Positions 25,642 through 36,741 of a stretch of DNA of 64,000 bases are shown one piece after another; within the stretch, counting starts at the first letter, position 1; every line of letters begins with the position of its first letter. This DNA comes from Thermothelomyces thermophilus ATCC 42464. Taxonomy: Eukaryota > Ascomycota > Sordariomycetes > Sordariales > Chaetomiaceae. Where the stretch lies: NCBI RefSeq assembly GCF_000226095.1, contig NC_016478.1, positions 2,718,001 through 2,782,000 of the forward strand, written 5' to 3'. The translations under genes were made by a program, and so were the position numbers. The notes under the pieces are model-generated. The model did no database searches. It saw nothing but the letters and a program-made list of their open reading frames with translations, and was not told the DNA's origin.

Positions 25642-26634
25642 ATGGCCTCATCATCTGCCACGCCGTCGGCATTACCATCTTTGTCAGCAACTGAAGCGGT
25701 CGCGAAACTAGCAGCGGCCGGTACCGAGACAGAGACGGGGCCAGCGGCCGCGGCCGCGGCTGAGGCACAAGCGGAGGCTTACGAGCGCGCACACGTCCAC
25801 GGCGTCTACGAGGCGATCGCCCCACACTTCTCGGCCACCCGCTACAAGCCATGGCCCGCCGTCGGATCGTTCCTGCGGTCTCAGGCACCCGGCGCCGTTG
25901 GGCTCGACGTCGGCTGCGGCAATGGCAAATACCTGGGCGTGAACCCAGACGTCTTCATGGTGGGCTCCGATCGGAGCCACTCGCTCATCTCGCTCGCCAG
26001 GGACCGCTGCATGCAACCCCAGACACGGCAGGGCGACGCAGCAGGGGCGGGAACCGGAGGGGAAGCTGGGCGCGGCGGCCGCCCTGTGGTGGGTGCCGAC
26101 GTGCTCGTGGCTGACGGGCTGTCGCTGCCCTTCCGCGAGCATGCTGCAGATTTCGTCATCTGCGTGGCCGTCATCCACCACTTGTCGACTCGGGCGAGGC
26201 GGCAAGAGGCCATCCGGCAGCTCCTGCGATGTGTCAAGCTCGGAGAGGCTGACCGGACCGGCGGTCAGGTACTCGTCTACGTCTGGGCCCTCGAGCAGGG
26301 CACCAGCCGACGCGGATGGGACGAGGGCGGTGAGCAAGACCTGCTGGTGCCTTGGGTACTCAAGTCTCAGCAGAAGAAGCAGCCGAAGCCGCAAAAGTCG
26401 CCCAGAGGAGACAAGGCCCAGGCTGTCGGCGACCGCGGCTCGGCGACTCAGAGCGGTGACGCAGGCTCTGACCCCGTATTCCAGCGCTACTACCACCTCT
26501 ACCGCAAAGGCGAGCTGGAAGAGGATGTCCTCGCAGCAGGGGGTGTAGTCGTATCGAGCGGTTACGAGAGAGACAACTGGTGGGTCATGGCTACCAATAA
26601 GCCTATTCAACAGGTTCAACAACAACAACAATAA
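25642..26634 (+). CDS. trm9: tRNA (carboxymethyluridine wobble) methyltransferase Trm9
   Basis: Intronless, 330 residues, ATG at 25642 (GGAGCCATGGCC). After an Ala-rich N-terminus, YEAIAPHFSATRYKPWP is the hallmark of Trm9/ALKBH8 methyltransferases. Motif I is GLDVGCGNGKYL and the acidic end of strand 2 is GSDRSHSLI. Later motifs are VADGLSLPF and DFVICVAVIHHL, and the C-terminus keeps VFQRYYHLYRKGELEEDV. The enzyme methylates cm5U to mcm5U at the wobble position of tRNAs, with Trm112 as partner, in the cytoplasm; this is family knowledge. A Gly-rich insert sits between motifs I and II (about residues 133-150) and a Gln/Lys-rich insert near 247-270, making it slightly longer than the yeast protein. 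The C-terminal tail is a poly-Gln stretch. Confidence 0.9.
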   Translation: MASSSATPSALPSLSATEAVAKLAAAGTETETGPAAAAAAEAQAEAYERAHVHGVYEAIAPHFSATRYKPWPAVGSFLRSQAPGAVGLDVGCGNGKYLGVNPDVFMVGSDRSHSLISLARDRCMQPQTRQGDAAGAGTGGEAGRGGRPVVGADVLVADGLSLPFREHAADFVICVAVIHHLSTRARRQEAIRQLLRCVKLGEADRTGGQVLVYVWALEQGTSRRGWDEGGEQDLLVPWVLKSQQKKQPKPQKSPRGDKAQAVGDRGSATQSGDAGSDPVFQRYYHLYRKGELEEDVLAAGGVVVSSGYERDNWWVMATNKPIQQVQQQQQ

Positions 26635-28093
26635 ATGTCCAATTCAACCGGCGTTTATTAAGTAGTACCTCGGCTCAATTGGTTTCCAAGTGGCTGGAGG
26701 CGTTGTACGTATCTTCTCTTCAAACCGATGTAAGCCATTCTCGCCAATGCAGGCGTTCTCCACCGACCCCCTGGTCTTACTTTTGTTCGCTGCAGCCACG
26801 TCTCATTTGGTTTTTTTTTTTTTTTTGTTTTTTTTTTTTTTTCTATTGGGCACCTTGCCCGCCTGCCCATTGGCTTCCCTCACTGCCCTTCTGGGCCTCA
26901 CGATCCGTCCATGTTCCTCATCCCGTTTTCCACATGAACTCCTGTCTCGTATTCCTGGACCATAGAGAAATGAAAACGTTCCCAGAGTTCCCGTCTCTCT
27001 TACTAGTAGATCCAGCCGCCCCCTGAACCATGCCTGAACAAGGTAAACAATGGAGAGCCTACCGACGCCCCTTCCGCTCGACACTTCTATTCTCTCTCTC
27101 TCTCTCTTTCTCTCCTTTGCACCTGTCAGTGAAGACCGGAATTTGGAAGAGAAGAAGGAGGGGGGTGTGTGTAAGGTGAAAAGAACACAAAAAGAAAGGA
27201 TTAAAGAGGAGAGAGTGAAGAATAAAAGAGGAAGATTTCGTCTAATAGCCCTTTGCCTTTTTTATCGGTTGCCCTTCTCCTTTTCGGCCACTAATTATCG
27301 GACGCCGTTTATACCTCATTGTCGTTGGGGTAATTATGATTTTGAAAGAAAAAAAGAAACCTAAAATATAGACAAAAGAAGAATAAAAGTAATTAGAAAT
27401 GATAATATTGGAAAGATCAGGAGGTCAAATCGAGGTATCCGTCTATCCTCGGGTATTCCCGCACACCCAGAGAGGAAGGAAAGAAGGAAGGCAAAATAAT
27501 AAAGCGGAATAAAAAGTACACAGTCCTTCCGATTTCCATCATCTGTTCGTTCCCGAACGTGGATAGCCGTGTGTAATTAATCAGGCAGGTAAATGAAAAT
27601 GAAGAAGGAGAAGCAATAGAAAATATGGGAGATCCGTAATAGAGAAAGTCACGAGAAATTTCCTTCTTGTTTATCTTTCCGAGAAAAGAAGATTCAAAAG
27701 AAAATGTAGCTTCTGTCCTCCCACTATACCCATTACAGAAAACGCATCATTCCGTGTCCCCCCCACCATTCTTTTCTCCGTTTAGTTGTTTACCTAACCC
27801 ATCCTGTAACACTAGATAAAGTATTTAGGTAATAGGTAGGTAACGTTTGCCCATAAGACCCATGATTCCGTATCACATCCGCCGTTCGTAAATGCATACA
27901 CGTGTCCGAGTTGTTTTGTTTTGTGATCAAAAAAGATGAGGTAAGAAAATGATTTTTTTTAATGGCTAGAGGAAAAGTGAGAAAAGTAAGAGAAGAATAA
28001 TAATAAAAAAGAGAGAGAAAGAGAGAAAAATAAAAAAAAAAGCTGACCAGGATCCTCGATGTTGCCCCCCCCCCCCAAAAAAAAAAAAAAAAT
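26635..28093. other. Convergent, A-rich/purine-rich spacer between trm9 and Myb gene
   Basis: No gene supported. It holds two adjoining T-runs at 26811-26842, a CT run at 27090-27117, and from about 27150 to 28090 a strongly AT-rich stretch whose plus strand is mainly purine up to about 27700 (GAAAGAAA-type sequence). A C-run then A-run (28065-28091) abuts the Myb stop codon. Confidence 0.6.
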
Positions 28094-28415
28094 TTACGGC
28101 CCATGCCTTGTCGCCCCCCTCTGAGCCGGAATCAATGTCGCCGCCGCCCCGGCAGCGAAGGGCGAGGCGGACGCCGCCGGCGGCGTGGGCGGGTATTCGC
28201 TGCTGCTGCTTCTCCTGCTGCAGCCGGCGCCCCTAGCAGCAGCAGTTCCCGAGGAGGAAGACGAGGCAGTGGCGGTGCCGGAGACGGCGGCAGAAGCGGG
28301 GTACAGATGATGATGCTGCTGGCGACGCCGGCCGGGCTCCCAGCGGGTGCTGCTGTCTGAGAGGTCGGGCGGGCTTGCGCGTCTCTTCCCGGTTGAGGAG
28401 GAGGTTTGTTGCTGT

Positions 28416-28447
<32 letters not shown>

Positions 28448-29873
28448 TTGTTGTTGGTGTTGTGGTTGTGGTTGTTCGTGCGCCGGGTGAGGCGTGAGGG
28501 CGGCTAAGAGTGCACCGGGTGGACCTGGGCTGGCGGTGGCGCTGCTGTGGACCGGGCTGCTGGTTGTAGGTACGTTCTGCTTTTGTTGGTATCGCGGCTG
28601 TTGTTGGCTGCTTCCCGGCATGTAGGCCGGGGTGCTGTATGGGCTGATGCCGGTTGTGAGCTCGGCCACGCTGGGGAGGAGCACGCCGCCACCGCCGCCG
28701 CTGGTGGTCATGGCACGTTCTCCGGCAACCCCAGCGCTAGGTACGCGACCTCCGTGGCCGAGCGGATCGGTCGTGATCGGGGCGAGGCTGTAGCCGTAGT
28801 CTGACACTTCGGATAGGGGCGGACCAAAGGGCGGCGGGCGCGGAGGGAGGCTGTCGCGTCGGGAGGAGAGCGGGCGACTGCTGCCGGCCGAGCTTGGGGT
28901 CGGCGGCGGGATGATGGGGGGAATCTGGGGAGGGGCCGGGCCGGGTCCGGGTCCGAGTTCGGGTCCGGGTCCGGGTCCGGGCGGTGCCCTGGTGTAGTGC
29001 GGTGAGGGGAGGCCGGAGAAATTGTGCGGGAGGCTGCCCTGGGGTTGCGAGTGTGCGTGGTGGCCCCGGGTCGGGGAGATGCGGCGCTGCATGGTCGAGC
29101 CTTGGGGTTCGTTCGAGGTCATGTTCAGCGAGAATGGAACCACCCCCGCCCGCCGCGCCATCTCAACCTCACCTAGCTGCCAGTGCATGGCCTCGGCTGC
29201 TCGCCAGGGAACCTGCATCTCTTCGGCTACTTTGGCCCACATCTCGGGTTTGAATCTAGAGAGTGACAAAAACAAACGGTTGGTAGGGCGCGGTTAAGAG
29301 GACGAGGGGTTCAGGGGTTCGGTGGTTCAGGAAACTCACCTCTCGTATAGCCTCGCGAGCTTGTTCTTCCGCTCTTCGTCCCACTCGCTGCGCCGTTCCA
29401 GATAATTCTGGTAATGGAGGCGGCAGCTGATGGAGCTCCGGCCCGGGAGACGCTTCGAGATGTCGTCCCATTTCATGCCGCTGCCCCGGAGCTCGATAAT
29501 CAGGGCATCCTCCTCGGGTGACCACTTGCTCTGCTTCTTTGCCGGCGACTCGGATGTGTGAGGTGGCATGTTGCGCTTCCCTCCGCCGCTTCCGGGGCGC
29601 GAACCTGTCCTCGAGCTTCGAGTCGCCTCAGAAGTACGCTGCGCTCTGACCCCGGCCCCGCCCGCAGCGCCGAGACGGGGAGACAAGGGGCTGGTCGCCA
29701 CGGCGAACGGGGCCGGTGGCGGATGGCTCGTAGGTGCCGCTTCCGCTGCAGGTGCTGCTGAGACAGAGCCGGATGGAAGCTGCTGGGAGGGAGACGCAGA
29801 GGACTCATTTGAGTCGGGGCCCTTGAGGAGTGAGGCGATATCCACGATGGGCGGTAGATCTCGCCGGCTTCGC
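28094..29873 (-). CDS. Myb/SANT-domain DNA-binding protein
   Basis: Exons 29873-29340 and 29255-28094 on the minus strand join in frame (84-nt intron, donor GTGAGT). An intron acceptor (TTCCAG) before 29873 suggests one more 5' exon that I could not find; the first in-frame ATG present is at 29569. The N-terminus has IVDIASLLKG. The first Myb-like repeat is KWSPEEDALIIELRGSGMKW with DDISKRLPGRS and CRLHYQNYL. The second spans the splice: FKPEMWAKVAEEMQVPWRAA and EAMHWQLGEVEMARR. The long C-terminus is disordered, with Pro-Gly repeats (near 28935-28985), a poly-Gln run and Ser/Ala-rich end. It is probably a nuclear transcription or chromatin factor of a filamentous-fungal family; targets unknown. 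Confidence 0.8.
28405..28470 (-). repeat. CAG/CAA repeat encoding poly-Gln in the Myb protein
   Basis: Mixed CAG and CAA codons, about 18 glutamines, with CAA interruptions; a purer CAG core lies at 28426-28447. Confidence 0.9.
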
Positions 29874-32800
29874 CTGGAAGGACAGACGGTTCATCAAGGC
29901 GCAAAGCTGTGCGCCTCGAGGGAAAAAAAAAGATCTTCTCCTCTTGGCGCCCTGTTCCACGGTGAGCTGTAGAGGCCAATTTTACACCCCTACAGCCAGC
30001 GAGACCTCGCGCGTCCTGCTTGAGTCGTGCGGGCGGGAGACAAGTCCCGGTGGCCCCGTATTGTCGTCCCCTCGTCTGAGCCGAGATGAATTATCTCGAG
30101 TTTGGGTGGCGCGATGTGGCCAGGCGGCAGGAGCACAGTCTCCGCAGAAGCTGCTCGTCGAAAGCTAGAGTCGGCGAGAAAGTCCCAGTCGTGGTTCGGG
30201 AGGGTCGAAGGAGGCTATGGTGGGATGAATACGATCTGTGATGCCATACACGCGGGGCAGGGGTGGATTGGAGGGTGATAACGGGAAAAGGGGAGGGCCG
30301 CCTACCTAGAGAGTGAAGGGAGCGCTATCTTTGGATGGGGCTGCTGTAGTCGTAGTCTATTCAAAAAGGCCTGGCAGGTATGTTCAGGGTGCTGCTTATG
30401 TCCACATGATGATTGGTTCTGCCTCGGGACTTGTGCGCCAATGGACGGACGAGATGGCCCGTCAGAGGCACACGGTGGAAACAAGGAGTGCTGGCGGGTG
30501 AATACGTAGGTCAGGCGAGCTCTACGGGATGTTGCTGCTCGAGAGGAGGACGGTCCCTTCTCTCCGTGCCCACCGGCTTCTCGAGCTTGGAGGGGGGGTT
30601 TTAGGGTCTGAGCAGGGAAGGAGCTTGAAGCAGATGGGGGTCAAACCATCACTTGATGATGGCGTACCTGTCACGGCAGTACTAATAGAGAGAGTGTGGG
30701 GGACGGAACCAGGGTCTAGAAAACTGAACGCTGCAGAGATCAGGGAGGAGAGGAGGGTTTGGAGATGGAATACCCATATCAAAACGGGAGTATGCAGGAC
30801 TTCGCTGCAAGGCATTGGGGCGGGGACCGGTAGAGGACGCTCTACGTGCTCCGTACTCCGTACTGCAAGGACATGTATGTACAGTTACATACGTAGCAGA
30901 AGGGGGTGCTTCGGAAACGGGGAGCGAACGTATAACAATTGTGGAGCGGCAAAGAAACTAAGAAACAGAACTAGAGATGTGCGGTAAGGGTCAGGGCTTC
31001 CATTGTACAGTACATACATACCCACATACACCAGGTTCGCGAAGCAGGCGATGTAAGATGCCGTTCTGGGAAGCCAGACCCTAGGCATTGCATAGGGCTT
31101 TAATGTGTGTAATTTGTAGCGCTGCGGTTGGTGACTGGTAGCAATTCTCAGGGGAGGGAGACCACGGCGGGCCATTATTGTTGCAGTGGCCCCCCATGTC
31201 CACCAAACGCCTGGTTTTCCTTTGGGGAGAAAATGCTACCAAGTCCAGCAAACCGACAAGCCGGGTGGGAAGAGTGAGCCGCCGTGACTCGGCGAGCGAC
31301 AATGCGGCCCCTGCCGATGTCTCGGGAGTTCAACAGGGCGGGTTCGAGGGTTGGTCCCAGTATTGGCCTTCCCGTCGATGTTCAGAAGAACTGGATTGGG
31401 CCCCCCGTTCGCGCTCTCGCCCCAGCCGCTCGTGGCCAAACGAACGTCGACCATCTGGGCTGTCTTACATACGTGGGACTCGGGGCGCCCTGGAGAGCAA
31501 GGGGCGCCAGGCTCGAAACCAGTACACGCAGATTGAAACTTGGCTTGCGAGGTAATGGTGGAAGGCGTCCGTGGTCGCCACGGATGCGTGCACGTAACCC
31601 CTGTGCTGCTCTGCGAAAGCCGTCTTCAGCTCCAAAAGCCTTATTCTCTCGGCTCCATTTATGATTGGAAACGGGGACACGGAGTAGCCCGGCGCATCCA
31701 CCGCTTGGAGGCGTGCGAGAAGGGAGCAAAAAAAAAAGATAAAAAAAGGGAAAAAAAAAACTGCAGGGTTCGAGGAGGAGCGGTCGGGTCGCAAGTCGGC
31801 AAAGGCTCCGTTGCCGTAGAGTTGGGCTCGGGCCAGCCTTCAGGTCTCTCCTTCTTGCCACAACGAGCAGAAACGCAACTATTGGACGGCCTGAATTGGA
31901 TCGGTGCCTGCGGTAACAGAGAACTGGTGGCGTTGGGAGCAAGGGCAAAGCGCCGGGCCAACGTTGGTAAGTCCACGGACCAATCGCTCCAGGCATCATC
32001 CTCCAGGGGGATACCAGAGTAGAGAGCGAACGTCCTAGCCACGAAACAGACGTGGAGACCAACGGGGAACATTACCGCAACGAATGAGCGGCCGCGGGCG
32101 AGCAAAAAAAAGAGCCAGGACCCATCAGTTCGAAACTGTCACCGACAAACTCTGTCCGGGGCGTGAGCCGGAGCTCCTGAGTACCTTAGCCAAGTGTGGA
32201 AGATGGGTGGGGTGGGCATGTTGGTGCGGGAGGCCGCCGCGAATTTGCCAGCCCCGTTGTCCAGACACTACGTGGACGAGAAAAAGTAATCGAGGTTTTC
32301 TCGATGCTGATTTTGAACTTGACAGTTCGTTCGGTCAGCGCCTTAAGCGTGCTTTTTTTGGTGGTATGCACAAATCTCGTTTTGAAGACACTGCCCGCAA
32401 TGATCGAGGACAGGCGCTGTCCTCGTGCTGCCACTGCCCTGCTCGACATCTGCTTGGGCGGCAGAAGAGCCAATACCGGCTAGTGGCGGTACATAACCCG
32501 TACAGGTCGATGGATGTGTGTAGTGTAAGGATGTTCCGTACATACTGTGCAAACGGAATAGGGGAAGCTTACCACTCAGCAATCCCTAGTTAACGCCCAA
32601 GGTCTTCAATGAGCCGGTGGAGATTGGATGCGAGGGTTCGCTTCCATCCGTATTTTCCCAAAAGCATGTGCCCTCGGGCCAAGATGCTGGCCCGAGTCAC
32701 GCATGGGGGGGTTGAGATCTCAGATCCCGGTCATCACTTCGGATCTGGTTGTCAAAGCCGCCTGCCCGATCCGGCGAGCGCATTTGCCATGCCATGCACG

Positions 32801-35800
32801 GAAAGGAGGCACGCAATATCCGTGCGCGAAATAGGGCGCGGTGAACCTGCGTCTGTTCGCTATCCGATATGCGTGATCCTTGTCCCACGGCGAATGGCGG
32901 ACGCATCGCTTGCATGGATAGCAGGGCAAATGCGCAAGCATTGTATGTAGCATCCACCGATCTTAGCTGCCCCTCGCCTTCTAGTGCCGTAGCCTGGGCG
33001 AAGCGGCAAGGGGGGGGGGGTCGTTATCCGGGTGCTGTCAAAGGCCGGAATAAAGCCCGGCCGCGCCGCGATCGGGAGAGTGGGTGCCGGGACTTGTACG
33101 GACGTAGTGTAGTCTGGACCTAGTGTCTGTGCGCCTCCGGAGCCAGTGCCGGCCTTCCCCTGTCGGATGCGCTTGTTTAGACGTTTGTCTGAGCGAACGA
33201 TGACCAACAATCAGATTGTCATGTGTCTGAACAGCGCTGGCCGATCGATTCTATCACTTTGTAACCGAGCACAGACAACAAGCACAGATCGCTTCTGCCG
33301 ACGAACTGGCGGTCAGCTTGCATGAGCTCTTTTAATGTTCCCCGCATCCAAGATTCAGCGCCTTCGTTGGAGCATCGCTGGCGGGACGATCATGGGATCG
33401 TGCTCCCTTTTTTGGATCGTTGCGTTCGAAAACGCCCGGTGGGGTGGGTGTGCTTGCATGGAGGAATGCTCCACCCGTGATGAACACAGCGTCGCATCCC
33501 TGCCAAGTCGGCATGCTGGGGCTCGTTGGAGGCGTCCTCTTCCCTCCTCGCGCGGCCTCCGCCCCTCAATGAACACTCGAGTCCAGAGCCAAGGACTAAC
33601 TGGGCCAGATGTTGATTGGACGCAGCTCGAGGCCAAGCCAATCGGAGATTCCACCCTCAAATTCAAGCTGCTCCAGGACACGCGCATGAGTGGTGAAACC
33701 ATGAGCCGCAGCGCGGGGTCAATTTCTGCAGTTGCCAAATTTTCAGCATAATGTTTTCAGATGCCCAGCAAAATAGTCATGCGTGGACTCCTTGACCACG
33801 TTTGGCACCTGTGTTGCGCGTCGCCTTCGGAGCTAATCGGCAAGAGGCCTCCAGAAGGAGCCGTCCATTTGCGGACGACAGGAGCCACAATTTGAACTGC
33901 TCGTACAACCAGATTTCGGGGGAGGCAAACGGCTGAGGGGTACTGATGGAATCGGGGAATTCTGTTTCGGTTTCGAGGCATTTCATCGACCTGGAGCTGC
34001 CGATAGGTGAGGTGGGCTTAGCTCTATGTGACACCGACAGGCCGCCTTATCGTTTTCTTCCCATACGCAGTTGTGAGCATATGAAAACCAGCGTTGTAGA
34101 CGCCAGCCACCGAAGACCGTTCGGTTTCAAGGACCCGTGCAACCAGACAGAATCAAACTGTTGCAAGCTGTTGTTTTCTTCCTTTTCACATTACCCCCTT
34201 TTCGGTTCCTCTCCGCTCTTGGGGGCGTTCTGGGTGGTGCCGCGAAAAAGGGACCCTCCGGAGGTTTGGCTATCTTTGCCGTTCTGTCGTGGATAAAAAG
34301 TTGAGGTTCAGAACCGCGGCTCGACGGAGCTACGAGATGATCTTGTCCCAGCCCAAACGTGGCGGTGAGCGGTAGCTGGCAGGCTTTGGGTAGCAAGCGA
34401 TGCATCCCTTTTGTTGCCCAACGCTTGTTTCGAGCCCATGCCCCTGTCGCATTAAACAGTATATGCAGGGCCAGCTGGGCGACGAAACAGCTGAAGCTCG
34501 CTACGACGTTGTCGAAGCCGACGACTTGCGGGCCGGACTGGTCTGTCTGTAAGCCGCTCTACGCGGCTGGCTGCATCGGGCGGTGACTCGATGCGGAAAT
34601 GGACGATGCATGAGGAAGAATGAGGTGCGTGTTATAGGAAAGGCAAGACAATGGCTTTTTTTCCGGGGGTATTAGCTTCGCGGCAACCTCGTCGACTTTC
34701 AGTCTCACCGGCGGCCGAGGAGAACGTGGATAGCGCCTCTGTCATGCATCGCAGCCATTTCCTGTTCGATTGTAGGCGCGGGATGGAGATCGGAGTATGT
34801 ATGTACGGACGTACATACATTTACATACATCCAATTTCATAGTCAGGTACGGGATAAGCCGGGCATGGGCGGCTCGTGCCGACCGATGATCTCGGGTCTC
34901 GGGTTTCAACACTCAATGGTGGTAGCCTTGTCGAAGGTGCGGACGAGTTCGAGTGTCGTTGTTGTGGGCCCGACCAATGGCGTTTTGCATTGCCGTTTGA
35001 ATGATCTTCGATTCGCGGCGGAATCTGATGTCCGCATCAATGTTGCGATGTCACAGGCCGATGCCGCCTGGCTCGTCTCCAATGAAACGGTTCCTGGAGA
35101 TGCTGCAAACGGGCGGAACCCGGTTTGATTGGAATCTCGGGAGAACATTCGACCCCTGTCGGTTTCCGTCCTGTCGCCTGATCTTCACTTTGGCGTTGGG
35201 GGACCGCAGATCGGTTTGTCGATGACTTGCATTGACATGGATAATAATGTAGGCTGATCGTTGAAGGTTGTTTTTCGATGAGGAGTGCCGAAGGTAGTTG
35301 CCAAAGTGTTCAGTAAAAACACTACTTGGGTGACACTTGGCAAGAATCTCCGTTAGGGGCCTAGAAAACCAGCTCTTGTGTATTTCCGTACACTAGCCGA
35401 CGTGGTCGTGTGTTGGTGGTGGCTGCCATGTCTGGTGTTAAGTTATGAATCACGCACGTGCCATGTTCGCTAGCATGTGGTGTGCCTGACCAAACTGTTT
35501 CCACTGCAAGAACTCTCACATGGATTGGGCAGTTGCCGTGAAAACCACCAACCAGAACCCATAGCTTTGGGGCTCAGATCAAATGAGTGAGCCGTGACAA
35601 TTAACCTCGGCCTGAGTTTTTTTTTTTTTTTTTTTTTTTTTTTCGTTTTTTTCCGCAGTAAGTGGTTCCGGTGTTCAAGAAGCAATCGTTTCTCGGTTTC
35701 CCGTTCTGGCCGTCCCTTTCCCTTGTGGAGTCTCGAGCTACTCTATACTTTAGAAACTGCAGCGGCGCACAGTTAATTGGTCGGGCGTCGCTTCAAGTTA

Positions 35801-35908
35801 CTTTGTTGACAAATCCGCACCGTCTCCCGACGCAGACTCCTTGCAAACTCCCCAAATCCGAGATATCGCGCGCCAGTCTGGATTCGTGTTGGAACACGTG
35901 CTAGAGCC
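29874..35908. other. 6-kb gene-poor block upstream of Myb and cofactor B genes
   Basis: No coding region I can support. The open frames present overlap on both strands, mostly start without ATG and show no recognisable motif. The block contains the GTACTCCGTAC cluster at 30849-30863, TACATAC tracts near 31010-31030 and 34797-34830, A-runs near 31729-31760, and a T-run at 35617-35643. GC content is mixed and not RIP-like AT-rich. It must include the 5' leader and missing first exon of the Myb gene and the promoter of the gene at 35909. Confidence 0.5.
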
Positions 35909-36741
35909 ATGGCAGACGTTCCTCTCTTTGTGGTGTCGGACTACGTCTCTTCTGAGAGGCGAATCACGCCGTCGTGGTCCATCTCGCAGCTTAAAGCTAA
36001 GCTCGAGCCCATCACTGGGATACCGCCTTCTTGTCAAAAGATTTCCCTCAGAACTTCGTCCAACGAGCAGATCGCGATAGAGGCCCCGGACGAGGAGTCG
36101 GTGTACTTGCAACAGTTCCCTCTCAAGCCATATTCCGAGCTACTGGTACGTTCCCTGTATCCCTTCACCCACGAATATCCAAGCAGGCGCGCTGTGGCAG
36201 ATGGCCATGACTTGGCATTTTCGGGGCGTAGCGTGCAACTAACTAGATGGTTCAGATTGCCGATACACGGCCCGTCTCAGCGAGGCCCAACTTCTCCAAT
36301 ACAGCCGAGGTCGAGAAGTACGTGTTGCCAGAGGAGGAGTACGAGAAGAAGACGGATTCTGTCCTCGCCTGGAAGAAGGCCGAAAAGCTAGGGCGGTTTA
36401 ACCCCAACGCTCCCAGCCAAGAGCAGGCCAAAATTGCGGCGATTGCCCAGGAGATTGAAGCTCGCGGGATCGCCGTCGGGAAGCGATGCAAGGTCGGCGG
36501 AGACGACTCCAGGCGAGGGGAGATCAAGTATGTGGGTGACGTGAAAGAGATCCCCGGCGTGGGAGCGTGGGTTGGTATCCAACTGGATGAGCCGGTCGGC
36601 AAGAACGACGGAAGCATCGGTGGCACCCGGTACTGGGGCGAAGCATCGGAACTCAAGCGTGGCGTGTTCGTCCGGCCGGAGCGGGTCGAGGTTGGTGACT
36701 TCCCAGTGCTGGACGATCTTGAGGATATGGAAGAGATCTAG
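35909..36741 (+). CDS. alf1: Tubulin-folding cofactor B (Ubl + CAP-Gly)
   Basis: Exons 35909-36145 and 36256-36741 make 240 residues. The acceptor at 36255 sits 12 nt after a CTAAC branch site. Residues 1-79 are a ubiquitin-like domain: VPLFVVSDYVSSERRI, SISQLKAKLEPITGIPP and the QKISLRT strand. After the splice comes IADTRPVSARPNF and a coiled segment (YEKKTDSVLAWKKAEKLGRF), both typical of cofactor B. The C-terminal CAP-Gly domain has GKRCKVGG, GVGAWVGIQLDEPVGKNDG (containing the GKNDG signature) and RGVFVRPERVEVGDFP. The end, DLEDMEEI, resembles the acidic EEY/DEI tail of the family. It binds alpha-tubulin with cofactor E during heterodimer assembly and disassembly (yeast Alf1, fission yeast Alp11). 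Confidence 0.92.

Noticed and set aside
25708-26631. 307-codon frame antisense to trm9
   Set aside because: Lies wholly opposite a strongly supported methyltransferase gene; GC-rich codon bias produces such antisense frames.
31382-32062. 226-codon minus-strand frame in the first 6-kb spacer
   Set aside because: No ATG at its start, homopolymer-driven Phe/Leu stretch, overlapping frames on the other strand, no family recognised.
33335-33751. 138-codon plus-strand frame with ATG
   Set aside because: Fully overlapped by an equally long antisense frame and lacks recognisable motifs; kept as chance.
36248-36255. Acceptor at 36247 (CTAACTAG) for the cofactor B intron
   Set aside because: It would place the CTAAC branch site only a few bases from the acceptor; the CAG at 36255 has proper spacing and also keeps frame.
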